This document shows positions 51,379 through 59,994 of a stretch of 64,000 nucleotides of DNA, piece by piece; position 1 is the first letter of the stretch, and each line of letters starts with the position of its first letter. The notes under the pieces are model-generated. The model was not told the DNA's origin. It worked only from the letters and a program-made list of their open reading frames with translations, and made no database searches. The position numbers were made by a program, and so were the translations under genes. Where the stretch lies: the NCBI RefSeq assembly GCF_017638545.1, contig NZ_CP072110.1, positions 1,550,001 to 1,614,000 on the forward strand, written 5' to 3'. The stretch is from Psychrosphaera ytuae (GTDB lineage: Bacteria; Pseudomonadota; Gammaproteobacteria; Enterobacterales; Alteromonadaceae).

Positions 51379-51412
51379 GTCATTTTACTTACAAATATTT
51401 GTCAAAATTAAC

Positions 51413-51440
51413 AAAAGGTCGATATTTCGGCCTTTTTTGT
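51413..51440 (+). terminator. Terminator after the chemoreceptor
   Basis: GGTCGA (51417-51422) pairs with TCGGCC (51427-51432), with one G-T pair, and is flanked by A and T runs. Confidence 0.78.
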
Positions 51441-51504
51441 TTTTTACGCATTTGCTAGACTTTAGAGCCACACCGATCCCCTCTTTTTTTGGATTTAAAA
51501 CAAA

Positions 51505-52608
51505 ATGACTCTGGCAAAATCCGTTCTTGCTGTAAACGATGACCTTCCGATCAAAACCGATCTACCTGTACACAGTGGAAAAGTACGCTCAGTCTACTGG
51601 CTAACCGAACAGGACAGCCGCCGATTGATTGAACAAAAGGGTTATGATGTCGATCCATCCACACCCTTAGCTATTATGGTTATCAGCGATCGTATTTCAG
51701 CGTTCGACTGTGTCTGGCATGGTGAAGATGGTTTAAATGGCGTACCGGGTAAAGGCGCCGCGTTAAATGCTGTTTCGAACCACTGGTTTAAATGTTTCAA
51801 AGAACAAGGGCTTGCCGACAGTCACATTTTGGACATTCCCCACCCTTTTGTGTGGATTGTGCAAAAGGCAAGACCCGTCATGATCGAAGCCATTGCAAGA
51901 CAATACATTACTGGTTCAATGTGGCGCAGTTATGCCAATGGTGAGCGAGAGTTTTGTGGGATTGAATTACCTGAGGGATTGAGCAAAGATCAAAAGCTTC
52001 CAGAGATTTTAATCACTCCGTCAACCAAAGGTGTTCTCAAAGGTATCCCAAATGTCCCAGAAGCCGATGATGCCAATATTCGCAACGCAGATATTCTGGC
52101 TCACTTTGATAAATTTAACTTTTTATCTAAAAGCGACGTTAGTTTATATCAACAACTTCTGAAAGACGGCTTTAACCTGATTAGTAAAGAGCTTGAGAAA
52201 ATTGATCAGATCTTTGTCGACACCAAGTTTGAGTTTGGTTATGTAAAAGATGCAGCTGGACAAAATAAACTAATTTACATGGATGAAGTCGGTACCCCTG
52301 ATTCATCGCGCATTTGGGATGGCACTGAATATCGCAAAGGAAACGTTGTAGAAAACTCAAAAGAAGGCTTCCGTCAATTGTTGCTCAATCGCTTTGACGA
52401 TCCCGATATTCTGTTAAACAAAAACCGCATGCCTGAACGATTTGCACTTGCCAAAAATAACGCATTACCGCTGGAAATTATGATGCAAGTTTCAGAAACA
52501 TATAGAGGTATAGCAGAAAAGATTACCGGACAAAAAATTCACCTTTCTGACGATCCAAAACAAGAAATTATTGATATCTTGAACGAACAATATCAATTAA
52601 TTAAATAG
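51505..52608 (+). CDS. purC: Phosphoribosylaminoimidazole-succinocarboxamide synthase (long form)
   Basis: PurC joins aspartate to CAIR in purine synthesis. At 367 residues this is the long form found in Vibrio and Shewanella, not the 237-residue E. coli form. Motifs include HSGKVRSVYWL, VISDRISAFDC, ARQYITGSMWRSY, and the SAICAR signature VDTKFEFGY with DEVGTPDSSRIWD. I saw no convincing PurR site upstream. Confidence 0.95.
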   Translation: MTLAKSVLAVNDDLPIKTDLPVHSGKVRSVYWLTEQDSRRLIEQKGYDVDPSTPLAIMVISDRISAFDCVWHGEDGLNGVPGKGAALNAVSNHWFKCFKEQGLADSHILDIPHPFVWIVQKARPVMIEAIARQYITGSMWRSYANGEREFCGIELPEGLSKDQKLPEILITPSTKGVLKGIPNVPEADDANIRNADILAHFDKFNFLSKSDVSLYQQLLKDGFNLISKELEKIDQIFVDTKFEFGYVKDAAGQNKLIYMDEVGTPDSSRIWDGTEYRKGNVVENSKEGFRQLLLNRFDDPDILLNKNRMPERFALAKNNALPLEIMMQVSETYRGIAEKITGQKIHLSDDPKQEIIDILNEQYQLIK

Positions 52609-52630
52609 TCTAAACCAAGAGAGAACTGCG

Positions 52631-53764
52631 ATGAACAAAACCACCATTAAGTCTTTGGTCGTCGCACTTCTCATCTCGTTGTCGGTTATTATTTATTTGT
52701 TGATAGAGCGAGTTACAACACAGCCTGAAGTTCTAGATCATCAAACGAGTATCAGTGAACAAACGTCTGTCGACTCTCAAGAGTTAATATACTCCACATC
52801 AAATAATAAGCGCTTAACTGATAACCCAAAAGTCAACTCATTATCTCAAAACTCATCACCTCAAAGTTCTACTACACAGCTGACCGACGCGTTATCGCAG
52901 TTGCCTGAAATGGCAAACACTCCTTACGCACAGCAAATCCATCAAATTAACCAGTGGCTACAACAGTGGCCTTATGAGCCGTTGTTGTTAATGCGTTTAG
53001 GTAAGCTCCAAGGTGAGCTCGGCGATTTTGATGAAGCCGCGAGTCACTTATACGAAGCGTTGCAGTATGCACAAAGTCACGAGCAAACAACACGTGCCCG
53101 TACCCTTTTGCTCTATACCTTAAACCGCTATGGAAAAGACTTAGCCCTCAGTAATGATTGGTTAACCCTAGAATCACTATATCTGCAATACCAAGATACC
53201 CTACTCGAACAAGAAGGTTGGGGAGAGTTAGCTCATAAACACGCCAATCGACTTTTAGATGCAAAACGCTATCAGGAGCTCGAGTATTTCATTCAAGAAT
53301 GGTCTCATGTTCATGCCGCAAAAGCAGATTTGAATCACTTTTCTAATCAGTTGAGTTTTGCTCAAGAGCTAGCTCTGAGCTCAAGTAAAGCAATTCCACT
53401 ACGTCAGTGGGGCGCTCACTACTTAGTAACCGTTATGATCAACGATAATGAAGTTAATTTATTAATTGATACCGGCGCATCTCAAACAGTATTGACTCAA
53501 GATGCCTATAACCGAATGAGTCAACCGCTCAACCCAGACGAAATTCGTCGCCAAACCTTTAATACTGCAGGAGGTAAAGTAGAGGGTGCTGTCCTTTATC
53601 CAGTTGAAATCAAGATCAATGACTTTGTAGTTTATGACACCTCGATTGCCCTTTTGGAATTTAACGTGCCATACGACGGTCTGTTAGGAATGAATTTCTT
53701 ATCACAATTTGAGTTTGAAATTGATCAACAAGGCCACTTGCTGTTTTTAACATTACCTGATTGA
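52631..53764 (+). CDS. Membrane-anchored TPR and retropepsin-like aspartic protease
   Basis: This 377-residue protein has an N-terminal membrane helix (about 8-25), a Ser/Gln/Thr-rich linker (about 30-90), TPR-like helices (about 105-250, for example LLLMRLGKLQGELGDFDEAASHLYEAL) and a C-terminal retropepsin-like domain with the catalytic motif LLIDTGASQTVL (Asp280). The single Asp-Thr-Gly motif implies a dimer, as in this clan. It should face the periplasm (inference from the single N-terminal helix). GAGAG precedes the ATG. It lies 22 nt after purC and 48 nt before the cupredoxin gene. Confidence 0.8.
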   Translation: MNKTTIKSLVVALLISLSVIIYLLIERVTTQPEVLDHQTSISEQTSVDSQELIYSTSNNKRLTDNPKVNSLSQNSSPQSSTTQLTDALSQLPEMANTPYAQQIHQINQWLQQWPYEPLLLMRLGKLQGELGDFDEAASHLYEALQYAQSHEQTTRARTLLLYTLNRYGKDLALSNDWLTLESLYLQYQDTLLEQEGWGELAHKHANRLLDAKRYQELEYFIQEWSHVHAAKADLNHFSNQLSFAQELALSSSKAIPLRQWGAHYLVTVMINDNEVNLLIDTGASQTVLTQDAYNRMSQPLNPDEIRRQTFNTAGGKVEGAVLYPVEIKINDFVVYDTSIALLEFNVPYDGLLGMNFLSQFEFEIDQQGHLLFLTLPD

Positions 53765-53812
53765 ATGGTCCTGTAACTTTCCACTTTTGCCGATTCGCTT
53801 TATGAGGCTTTT

Positions 53813-54484
53813 ATGTATGTAGCTCGGACACTTAGTTCTTTTTTTGCCACTTTATTTTGTATTAGTTTTAGTCACACTGCTGTCGCTACGTCATTGAACC
53901 TACTAGTGTTAACACATGACAAACAGGTTGCCGAAAATATTGGGGTATCTTTTGTTCCCAAATTCACTTTACCGGAGCCCTATTCAAACACACCTCCTCA
54001 ACCACAAATAATGGATCAGCAAAACACTCAGTTTGTTCCCCATATCTTAATGGCCCAAAAAGGCGCACCAATTAGTTTTCCAAACTCGGATTCAGTCCAG
54101 CACCACGTTTATTCATTTTCTGAGGCCAAAACTTTCGAATTAAAATTATATAAAGATCAAAAACCAGAACCTCTACCATTTGAAAATGAAGGGACAGTTA
54201 CTCTTGGCTGTAACATACACGACTGGATGTTGGGGTATGTATTTGTCGTTGATACTCCTTTTTTTGGAAAAACCAATCAATCAGGGCTAATAACAATAGA
54301 ACTTCCTAAAGGTGAATACGAGATTGCCATCCATAGCCCACTTTTACAGAAAACCGATCTCAATTTTAAACAAACCTTGCAAGTCACAAATCAGGGCAAA
54401 CAAAGTATGAGTATCACCCTAAGCGATCCTTTATTGCCTGGCCTGGACGAATTCAATGATGTGGATGAGTTCGATGCGTATTAA
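53813..54484 (+). CDS. Periplasmic cupredoxin-like (methylamine-utilisation-type) protein
   Basis: This 223-residue protein has a signal peptide (about 1-26) and a cupredoxin fold. The probable type-1 copper ligands are His97 or His98 in VQHHVYSF, Cys133 and His136 in LGCNIHDWML, and Met139. Similar proteins are often labelled methylamine utilisation proteins, but no methylamine genes are here. After the copper site comes a beta-rich domain with IELPKGEYEIAIHSPLL. Its end overlaps the start of the next gene by about 11 nt, so translation is coupled. A periplasmic copper or redox sensor feeding the membrane GGDEF-EAL protein is a reasonable inference. GAGG precedes the ATG. Confidence 0.82.
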   Translation: MYVARTLSSFFATLFCISFSHTAVATSLNLLVLTHDKQVAENIGVSFVPKFTLPEPYSNTPPQPQIMDQQNTQFVPHILMAQKGAPISFPNSDSVQHHVYSFSEAKTFELKLYKDQKPEPLPFENEGTVTLGCNIHDWMLGYVFVVDTPFFGKTNQSGLITIELPKGEYEIAIHSPLLQKTDLNFKQTLQVTNQGKQSMSITLSDPLLPGLDEFNDVDEFDAY

Positions 54485-56861
54485 TTTTCGTTCACTACAA
54501 AACCGTAACTTTTTATTATTCATGTTTGCCCTTGTCATCACGGTGAGTGCCGTGCTGGCCGTAACTCTGACGCAGACGTACCAACATTCATCCAATCAAC
54601 TTAAAGCGCACTACAAAAGCTCCTCCTCCGTTTTACAATACAAATTAGAAGCCGATATTTTAGCTTTGCGTCGTGGATTAGCGACGGCAAGTAGAGATTT
54701 TTCGATTAAGACATTAATCCGACGTAGTAGTACCGATACAGAGTCTCTAGCCCTTGCTTTAAAAAACTATCAAAGCCGGTTAAAAAACGACTTTATTGTC
54801 GTATACGACAGAAATAAAACCGCCATTACTCAAGACCTACCCTTTCCACAGCAAGCTTCAGTAAATGAAACTAATTTACAACCACTACAATTTATTTTTC
54901 ACCAACAGGAGCTTTATGCAGTTGTTGTTCAGCCAGTAAAATTTGTTGAAAACGTTCCGAACCCAGATGCTTGGCTCGTGGGTGGTATAAAAGTCGCTAA
55001 ATTATTAAGCCAAGACTTACGAACCATTACTAACTTTGATATCAGTATTCGCTATCTTGGTGTAGTACGAGCCACCACCAATCCAAATATGTCTCTGACA
55101 GCTTTAACGGAAGGGCTTGCAACAATACCAACAACCAATTCGAGACAACAGTCTCAAGAACAGCGCCAAGCAAATATAAATAATAAAGAGGTCGTGGTTT
55201 ACAAAACCCTTCTGAGCCGACTGCAAGACGAGCCTATAGAAGTATTCTTTACTCTGCCTAGTCATCAAGCCCACTTAAATTATGACAACCTGATCATTCA
55301 ATTGAGTGCCGCGATTGTGGTTATTTTGATTCTAATATCATTTTTAACCTTCTCTTTCTCAAAGAGTATTGCTCGACCTCTTAGAATGCTGGCAGACGTC
55401 GCCAACGAAATACGCAAGGGTAAATACCCGGTCATTCAGCTAGATAAATCACTCGATGAAGTAGAATCCCTCTCCATGGCTTTGTCAGACATGCAAGAGG
55501 CGATAAAAAATAGGGAAAAAGAAAATTACCAATTGGCCTACTTCAGTGCAGCGACGGAGTTACCCAATAGGATCTATTTTGCATCACAAATAAATCAACT
55601 TATTACCAATAATCCAAACCAAGCATTTGCTGTTCTTTGGATGGATGTCGATCGCTTTAAAGATATCAACGATACCCTTGGGCATGAGTTTGGCGATGCA
55701 GTGTTAAAGTCTATTGCCCAGCGATTGGATGACAATAAATCAGAAAGTACCTTTTTGGCCTATCTTGATGGTGATGAATATGCGGCCATAATTCCTTTGG
55801 AAGATGAACAAAATGCGATGGTAGCAGCGAATCAATTGAGCCATATATTTGACCAACCATTTATAGTGAAAAACGTCGCTTTAGACGTGTCTGTCAGCAT
55901 CGGCGTATCAGTTTATCCAACAGATAGCCAGTCACCAGAACAGTTAATGCAATTTGCCGATATCGCATTGTATGAGTGCAAAGAGATGCACCACAATGTA
56001 AGTCGTTTTGTCGCGGCTTCTAATAAGTACTCGGTAGTAAGATTGAGTTTAATGACCGAATTAAAAAGTGGTATCGAAAAGGGTCAACTGCAGCTTAACT
56101 ATCAACCTAAAGTTGACCTTAAGACAGGTAAAATAGTCAGTGTCGAGTCATTAGTTCGTTGGCGTCATCCTGAACATGGCTATATTTTCCCTGACGAATT
56201 TATTCCTCTTGCTGAGCAAACCGGAAACATTCGTCATTTAACGCATTGGGCAATCGAAGAGTCCATCAAACAACACCTCGCATTAAAAGAGCATGGTTTT
56301 GATATTAAAATGGCGATCAATATTTCTGCTGTTGATTTGATTGATCTCGCATTGCCTCCTTTTGTAGCCAACCTGCTATCCAAGTATCAAGTCGAACCCA
56401 ACGTGTTGATTTTTGAAGTAACAGAAAGCGCAATTATGGCTGATCCTGAACAAGCTATTACCGCCCTTAACATGTTGCGAAATATGAACATTAAGCTCTC
56501 CATTGACGACTTTGGTACAGGTTACTCCTCTATGGAGCAACTAAAACGAACACCGGTAGATGAACTTAAAATAGACAAATCCTTTATTCTTGACCTGTCG
56601 AACAATAGTGATGACATGATCATCGTCAAATCCATTACGAGTTTGGCTCATAACCTTGGACTTACCATAGTTGCTGAAGGAATTGAAAACCAAGAAACCA
56701 TGGCAATCCTTGCCGACTTGGGTGTTGAAACAGGCCAAGGCTATTTCATGAGTAAACCACTTGAAGCCAAACTTCTAAAAGCCTGGCTGATGGGAAACAG
56801 TGGAGTATTTAGTTCGGATGACAAAGATTCAAAACATACAAAAGTTACCGCAGATCAATAA
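54474..56861 (+). CDS. Membrane GGDEF-EAL protein, probable c-di-GMP phosphodiesterase
   Basis: This 795-residue protein has a membrane helix (about 10-30), a periplasmic sensor region (about 32-275), a second helix (about 280-302), HAMP (about 303-355), GGDEF (about 365-530) and EAL (about 540-785). The GGDEF motif is degenerate (DGDEY at 432-436), so cyclase activity is doubtful. The EAL domain keeps ESL at 558-560, EVTES, DDFGTGYSS and QGYFMSKPL, consistent with an active phosphodiesterase. I use the ATG at 54474; one at 54456 is also possible. It overlaps both the cupredoxin gene upstream and the barrel gene downstream. Confidence 0.9.
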   Translation: MRINFRSLQNRNFLLFMFALVITVSAVLAVTLTQTYQHSSNQLKAHYKSSSSVLQYKLEADILALRRGLATASRDFSIKTLIRRSSTDTESLALALKNYQSRLKNDFIVVYDRNKTAITQDLPFPQQASVNETNLQPLQFIFHQQELYAVVVQPVKFVENVPNPDAWLVGGIKVAKLLSQDLRTITNFDISIRYLGVVRATTNPNMSLTALTEGLATIPTTNSRQQSQEQRQANINNKEVVVYKTLLSRLQDEPIEVFFTLPSHQAHLNYDNLIIQLSAAIVVILILISFLTFSFSKSIARPLRMLADVANEIRKGKYPVIQLDKSLDEVESLSMALSDMQEAIKNREKENYQLAYFSAATELPNRIYFASQINQLITNNPNQAFAVLWMDVDRFKDINDTLGHEFGDAVLKSIAQRLDDNKSESTFLAYLDGDEYAAIIPLEDEQNAMVAANQLSHIFDQPFIVKNVALDVSVSIGVSVYPTDSQSPEQLMQFADIALYECKEMHHNVSRFVAASNKYSVVRLSLMTELKSGIEKGQLQLNYQPKVDLKTGKIVSVESLVRWRHPEHGYIFPDEFIPLAEQTGNIRHLTHWAIEESIKQHLALKEHGFDIKMAINISAVDLIDLALPPFVANLLSKYQVEPNVLIFEVTESAIMADPEQAITALNMLRNMNIKLSIDDFGTGYSSMEQLKRTPVDELKIDKSFILDLSNNSDDMIIVKSITSLAHNLGLTIVAEGIENQETMAILADLGVETGQGYFMSKPLEAKLLKAWLMGNSGVFSSDDKDSKHTKVTADQ

Positions 56862-58131
56862 AAAGACAATTCCAAACATAGCCGTACTGTTAATTATGGG
56901 TGCAAGTAATACTGTTGCAGCCGTTGACCAAATTGAAGTCAATGGACTTGCCCAATTTGGACTACATTACTCTGACCATTCTGCCCCCTGGCTGTCGCCA
57001 TGGTTAGACGGTGGTACTGGTGTGCTAAGAGAAAATGAAGGGCTCAACATAGGATTGGATTTTGCCACTGTCGAGTTACATGCTGATATAAATGTTGAAT
57101 GGAGTATTACTTCTGTACTTCAAAGTAATCTAGATGGTAATGAACACTTTGGCGCCACAGAATTCCATCTAAATTATCGCCCACTTCCGACTAAGGGCCG
57201 ATTAAGAGGAATACGAAATCAACTCAGGATTGGCTACTTTTATCCTGAGTTTAGTTTAGAAAATACAGATATAGGCTGGACGTCACCTTACACTTTCAAT
57301 TTTTCGGCCATCAACAGTTGGGTTGCGGAGGAAGTTCGTCCATTGGGTATAGAATGGACAATAAGCCGCCCGGGACGTCAAGTCCGATCGCCTCATAGCT
57401 ATGAGTTTGTCGCCGCCGCCTACCAACAAAATGATGGCGTAGCATCGCTATTATCATGGCGTGGTTGGGCCATTCACAATCGTCAATCAGTAATTGGTGA
57501 AAAAGTCGACTTTGCCAATTATTTTCAGTTCATGCCTGTTGAGCACCCTAACCCCACCTATGTTGATATCAATAAAGAAACCGATGGTAGAGTTGGCTTT
57601 TACTTAGGGGCTCATTATCAATACTTAAAGCGCACAGATTTTAGAGTATATCTGTACGATAACTTAGCAGACCCATTCGGTTTAGAACCGGATATGCAAT
57701 ATAGTTGGCGAACTAAATTCGCCTCACTCTCGGTATTGCACAAGTTAAATCGAGACTCTCGGGTTCTTTTTCAATATATGAATGGCAGTACAGAAATGGG
57801 CGACAACCTTGGTGGTGTTCATAATGACTTCCAAGCCTGGTATCTTTTATATAACAAAAAACTCGCACAACACAGATTTACCGTGCGCTATGACGCCTTT
57901 GACGTTAATGACAAAGACCTCAACTCTTTCGATCCAAATCAAAGCAAAGGAAACAGTTGGACCTTAAATTGGCGTTACGTCCCAACGTCAGGTTGGTTTG
58001 GCCAAACATGGCATTTAGGTGCTGAAGTAACGTATGTAGATAGTAATAATCAAAACAGAACGTTGTGGACTAATTGGCGAGGCCAGCAAGACCAAACCAA
58101 ATACTCTTTAATATCCCAACTCAGGTTTTAA
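56818..58131 (+). CDS. Putative outer-membrane beta-barrel protein
   Basis: I do not recognise a named family for this 437-residue protein. It has a signal peptide (about 1-34, ending ASNTVAA). It then has alternating aromatic and polar strands such as VNGLAQFGLHYSD, RIGYFYPEFSLEN, YEFVAAAYQQNDG, VGFYLGAHYQYLKRTD, and a C-terminal LISQLRF ending in Phe, the BAM signal. About 16 strands are plausible. The ATG at 56818 lies inside the GGDEF-EAL gene (44-nt overlap), which implies tight coupling of the three products. It could be a channel or adhesin-like partner. Confidence 0.78.
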   Translation: MTKIQNIQKLPQINKKTIPNIAVLLIMGASNTVAAVDQIEVNGLAQFGLHYSDHSAPWLSPWLDGGTGVLRENEGLNIGLDFATVELHADINVEWSITSVLQSNLDGNEHFGATEFHLNYRPLPTKGRLRGIRNQLRIGYFYPEFSLENTDIGWTSPYTFNFSAINSWVAEEVRPLGIEWTISRPGRQVRSPHSYEFVAAAYQQNDGVASLLSWRGWAIHNRQSVIGEKVDFANYFQFMPVEHPNPTYVDINKETDGRVGFYLGAHYQYLKRTDFRVYLYDNLADPFGLEPDMQYSWRTKFASLSVLHKLNRDSRVLFQYMNGSTEMGDNLGGVHNDFQAWYLLYNKKLAQHRFTVRYDAFDVNDKDLNSFDPNQSKGNSWTLNWRYVPTSGWFGQTWHLGAEVTYVDSNNQNRTLWTNWRGQQDQTKYSLISQLRF

Positions 58132-58135
58132 TCAT

Positions 58136-58175
58136 AAAAAAAGTCGCTAATCCCAAAAAGGAAATAGCGACTTTA
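58136..58175. terminator. Terminator between the barrel gene and recA
   Basis: AAAGTCGCTA (58140-58149) pairs with TAGCGACTTT (58165-58174) around 15 nt. On the minus strand it is followed by seven T, so it mainly serves recA. Confidence 0.8.
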
Positions 58176-58202
58176 CAAGGGTCATTCTGTAAAGAAGGTT
58201 AA

Positions 58203-59243
58203 TTAACCTTCTAAAGTAGCATCTTTATCTTCTGCTTCTTCGTCTTTGATTGTTGCTTGAAGTAACAACATATCTCTAAGTTTTTGTTCGATTTCTTCCG
58301 CTACGTCGGTGTTTTCTTTCAAGAACTTAATGCAGTTTGCTTTACCTTGGCCAATCTTACTGCCGCCGTACGCATACCAAGCACCAGATTTGTCAACTAC
58401 GTTATGCTTAACACCAAGGTCAATCAATTCGCCCTCTTTCGAGATACCTTGACCGTACATGATGATAAATTCAGTCTGTTTAAACGGAGGTGCTACTTTG
58501 TTTTTAACGACTTTAACTCGCGTTTCGTTACCTATTACCTCGTCGCCTTCTTTAACAGAACCAATACGACGAATGTCTAAACGTACTGACGCGTAGAACT
58601 TAAGTGCGTTACCACCAGTAGTTGTTTCTGGGTTACCAAACATAACACCAATTTTCATACGGATTTGGTTGATAAAGATACAAAGCGTATTAGAGCGCTT
58701 GATATTACCCGTTAACTTACGAAGTGCTTGTGACATCAATCGAGCTTGAAGACCCATGTGTGAGTCACCCATGTCACCTTCGATTTCTGCTTTTGGTGTC
58801 AATGCTGCTACCGAGTCAACAATCAATACATCTACTGCACCAGAGCGTACTAACATGTCGGTGATTTCTAGCGCTTGCTCACCTGTATCAGGCTGAGAAA
58901 CCAGAAGTTCGTCAACATTTACACCTAGCGCTGCTGCATAGATCGGGTCTAGGGCGTGCTCGGCATCAACGAACGCACAAGTTTTACCTTGTTTTTGGGC
59001 TTGGGCAATGACTTGTAATGTTAAGGTTGTTTTACCTGAAGACTCTGGACCATAAATTTCGATAATACGACCACACGGTAGACCGCCTATACCTAGTGCG
59101 ATATCAAGACCTAATGAACCTGTAGAAACCGATTCAATATCAAGCGCTTTACTATCACCTAGTTTCATAATCGAACCTTTACCAAATTGGCGTTCGATTT
59201 GTTGCAACGCGGCACCGAGTGCTTTTTCTTTATTTGCGTCCAT
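58203..59243 (-). CDS. recA: Recombinase RecA
   Basis: RecA drives homologous recombination and triggers the SOS response by promoting LexA self-cleavage. The 346-residue protein has Walker A GPESSGKTT, VDAEHALD, LIVDSVAALTPKAEIEG, MSQALRKLTG and FINQIRMKIGV, with the usual acidic C-terminal tail. GGAG precedes the ATG. The promoter has an SOS box in its spacer. pncC lies upstream on the same strand and mutS beyond it, the normal gammaproteobacterial order. Confidence 0.98.
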   Translation of the reverse strand: MDANKEKALGAALQQIERQFGKGSIMKLGDSKALDIESVSTGSLGLDIALGIGGLPCGRIIEIYGPESSGKTTLTLQVIAQAQKQGKTCAFVDAEHALDPIYAAALGVNVDELLVSQPDTGEQALEITDMLVRSGAVDVLIVDSVAALTPKAEIEGDMGDSHMGLQARLMSQALRKLTGNIKRSNTLCIFINQIRMKIGVMFGNPETTTGGNALKFYASVRLDIRRIGSVKEGDEVIGNETRVKVVKNKVAPPFKQTEFIIMYGQGISKEGELIDLGVKHNVVDKSGAWYAYGGSKIGQGKANCIKFLKENTDVAEEIEQKLRDMLLLQATIKDEEAEDKDATLEG

Positions 59244-59295
59244 TTATTTCTCCAGAAATTCTAAAAATTAGGCAAGCTGCCAAATCAATGCAGTG

Positions 59296-59323
59296 AGTAT
59301 ACTGTATAATTAAACAGTATCAA
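59296..59323 (-). promoter_or_regulatory. recA promoter with LexA (SOS) box
   Basis: On the minus strand TTGATA (59323-59318), a 16-nt spacer and TATACT (59301-59296) form a strong promoter. The spacer is exactly the LexA site CTGT-N8-ACAG (59302-59317), as in E. coli recA. Confidence 0.9.
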
Positions 59324-59352
59324 TACTGTATGAACATTTTTTCAAAAATAAT

Positions 59353-59847
59353 TTAATCTAACTTACTCAAAGCTAGCTCTAATGCGTGTTTCACCGACTT
59401 TCGTCGCACTTCAATTCGGTCACCACTAAAACACTGATGATCAGTTGTAACGGATATTTGATTATTTTGGTTGTTTAAATTGGCTATGGCAAACCAAACT
59501 GTCCCAACGGGTTTCGTTTCTGAACCTCCACCAGGACCAGCAATACCACTTATGGATATAGCCAAATCAGCACCCGCTGCTGTCAAAGCCCCTTTTGCCA
59601 TCTCTTCTACTGTTTGTGAAGATACTGCGCCGTAGTTTTGCAAAGTACAGTCCTGAACACCCAAAAGATCTTGCTTAGCTTTGTTGCTGTAGGTTACAAA
59701 GCCGTATTCAAATACTGAAGAACTTCCCGCAACATCCGTAATAGCGGCACTAATACCGCCTCCTGTACAAGATTCGGCAGTGGTTATTTTCTTCTTCAGT
59801 GTGAGTAATCGGCTTACCAGCTGTTTTGCCAATGTCAGTTGTTCCAT
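59353..59847 (-). CDS. pncC: Nicotinamide-nucleotide amidase (CinA C-terminal type)
   Basis: PncC deamidates nicotinamide mononucleotide in pyridine-nucleotide recycling. The 164-residue protein equals the CinA C-terminal domain alone, like E. coli PncC: TTAESCTGGGISAAITDVAGSS, FEYGFVTYSNKAK, SISGIAGPGGGSETKPVGTVWFAI. AAGGA precedes the ATG. It lies between mutS (divergent) and recA, 109 nt upstream of recA. Confidence 0.94.
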   Translation of the reverse strand: MEQLTLAKQLVSRLLTLKKKITTAESCTGGGISAAITDVAGSSSVFEYGFVTYSNKAKQDLLGVQDCTLQNYGAVSSQTVEEMAKGALTAAGADLAISISGIAGPGGGSETKPVGTVWFAIANLNNQNNQISVTTDHQCFSGDRIEVRRKSVKHALELALSKLD

Positions 59848-59994
59848 ACCATTTCCTTTTTAACTATTCCCAAAGTAGATTCTGTAGTCAGTTACCGCAT
59901 AATGAGAGGCTTAAATCGTATTTTTACAAGACAGATGTAAATGAATTTGTGACAATAACAATATTGTTTTTTCGCGTTTAGTTTATAGATACCA

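Noticed and set aside
51441..51504. PurR operator upstream of purC
   Set aside because: ACGCA and TTTGC fragments are present but do not form the 16-bp palindrome.
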